Below are positions 6,402-7,207 of a DNA stretch of 7,207 nt, in pieces. The notes below the pieces were generated by a model that did not search any database, was not told the DNA's origin, and was given only the letters and a program-made list of their open reading frames with translations. How positions within the stretch are numbered: position 1 is the stretch's first letter; each line of letters begins with the position of its first letter. The stretch covers positions 1-7,207 of the forward strand of contig JAOAPG010000393.1 in assembly GCA_025462785.1 (NCBI GenBank). The letters are read 5' to 3'. The DNA comes from Acidobacteriaceae bacterium. GTDB lineage: Bacteria; Acidobacteriota; Terriglobia; Terriglobales; Acidobacteriaceae. A program made the position numbers and the translations under genes.

Positions 6402-6408
6402 CCCTCCC
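6402..6408 (-). promoter_or_regulatory. Strong ribosome binding site for cpaF
   Basis: GGGAGGG on the - strand lies three bases before the ATG at 6398 (four bases if the GGAGG core is counted). It fixes the cpaF start and shows that the ATPase has its own efficient initiation site even though it is cotranscribed with cpaE. Confidence 0.6.
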
Positions 6409-6427
6409 GCTCTTTAAAAATCTGTTC

Positions 6428-7207
6428 TCATCGATTCCACAATCCCAAGATGCCCCTGCCTTCTCTTTTCTTTCCTTCCATCCCCAGCTTCTTGCCGATG
6501 GTTTCAGCCCACTCCTCGAGACTCCGGGTCACTTCGGAACTGGAAAGCTGGGCAACGGGGTCGCCTTCATGGATCGTCTTCACAACTTGCGGATACTGAT
6601 TGGGCACCCGCCAGAAGATTTTTTGCTCAAGAACTTTTTCGATCTGAGCGTCCGAAACCACATTGCGTTTGTGATGACGGTTCAAAACGACGCGAGTCTT
6701 TTCGCGAGGAATGCCCTTGCTGCCGAAGTATTCCAGTTGGCGAACGACGTTGCGTACCGCTGACACTTCCGCGACCGTAACCAGGTAAAGCTGATCGCAA
6801 TCTCGAATCACCGCGAGATTCTCATCATTGAGCGCAGGGGGAAGATCAACAAGAATGAACTCGTAGCGGAGGCGGAGAAAGCTCAACGTGTGGGTCAATG
6901 CGCCCGCCGGCAGCGCCTCTCGGTTTGCGACGCTACCCTCCGGAGCCGGAATCACTTCCAGCCCGCTTGAGTGCCGCATGACAAAGCTTCGCAGAAAATC
7001 AGCGTCCAGCCGATCCGTGTTTTCCAGTAGTTCGAAGAAGTGGAAGCGACCCTTGGTCAGCTTGAGATACAGCGCTGCGTCTCCGAAATCCGGATGCAAA
7101 TCGAGTAGCAGGGAGCTCCGGGAAAACGAGCTCGCCAGGAGAGCGCCAAGTTGCGTGGCTAACGTCGTCGTGCCACAACCTCCTTTGGAACCCATGAAGG
7201 CCAAAAT
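6428..7207 (-). CDS. cpaE: CpaE/TadZ-like MinD/ParA-family ATPase, Tad pilus localisation, 5' end outside window
   Basis: The frame is open at the right window edge, so only the C-terminal 259 residues are visible. Family members usually begin with a receiver-like domain of about 130 residues, which would lie beyond the edge. The visible part is the MinD/ParA ATPase domain. It has a deviant Walker A MGSKGGCGTTT (residues 5-15 of the visible part), LLDLHPDFGDAALYL (34-48), the Walker B/switch region FILVDLPPALND (117-128), the TVAEVSAVRNVVRQL segment (144-158), VVLNRHHK (173-180) and the NQYPQVVKTIHEGDPV segment (203-218) typical of CpaE. The signature lysine of the P-loop is present, but the usual second lysine (GKT) is Thr (GTT), as is common in CpaE/TadZ proteins. 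The known role is polar positioning of the Tad machine. It is the first visible gene of the operon. The symbol rests on domain type and position before cpaF. Confidence 0.9.
   Translation of the reverse strand: MLAFMGSKGGCGTTTLATQLGALLASSFSRSSLLLDLHPDFGDAALYLKLTKGRFHFFELLENTDRLDADFLRSFVMRHSSGLEVIPAPEGSVANREALPAGALTHTLSFLRLRYEFILVDLPPALNDENLAVIRDCDQLYLVTVAEVSAVRNVVRQLEYFGSKGIPREKTRVVLNRHHKRNVVSDAQIEKVLEQKIFWRVPNQYPQVVKTIHEGDPVAQLSSSEVTRSLEEWAETIGKKLGMEGKKREGRGILGLWNR

Noticed and set aside
5037..6448. Shared LWN ending of the CpaE-like and CpaF proteins as a common C-terminal tag
   Set aside because: Only three residues match, the underlying DNA differs, and the surrounding residues are unrelated, so coincidence is the simplest explanation.

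Overview
The window looks like chromosomal DNA from a soil-type bacterium, most likely Acidobacteriota. This taxonomic guess is an inference. It rests on moderate GC content, tandem genes for large secreted proteins built from carboxypeptidase-regulatory-like beta-sandwich modules, and a Tad-type pilus gene block followed by a DUF192 gene, a combination I associate with that phylum. No rRNA or tRNA, CRISPR array or insertion sequence was seen.

Layout. Two gene groups converge on a 397-base gap without a convincing gene (2156-2552). On the left, + strand, are two adjacent related genes for secreted multi-module proteins. The first is cut by the left window edge and only its C-terminal 154 residues are visible. 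The second is complete (473-2155, 560 residues, with a signal peptide) and starts five bases after the first one stops.

On the right, - strand, transcription runs from the right edge leftwards through cpaE-like (cut at its 5' end by the window edge), cpaF/tadA, tadB, tadC, a 32-residue single-pass membrane protein (3029-3127) and a DUF192 protein (2553-2996). Gaps are 29, 10, 4, 35 and 32 bases, so this is almost certainly one operon. A 45-base imperfect stem-loop lies just past the DUF192 stop codon and may mark the operon end.

How the genes fit together. CpaE/TadZ family proteins place the Tad machine at the cell pole, CpaF/TadA is the hexameric ATPase motor, and TadB and TadC form the inner-membrane platform that assembles Flp pilin. 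The pilin, prepilin peptidase, secretin and CpaB genes are not in view and are presumably upstream, beyond the right edge. The tiny membrane protein and the DUF192 protein are unassigned cargo at the end of the Tad operon and are the most interesting part of the window. The convergent secreted proteins have no evident mechanistic link to the pilus.
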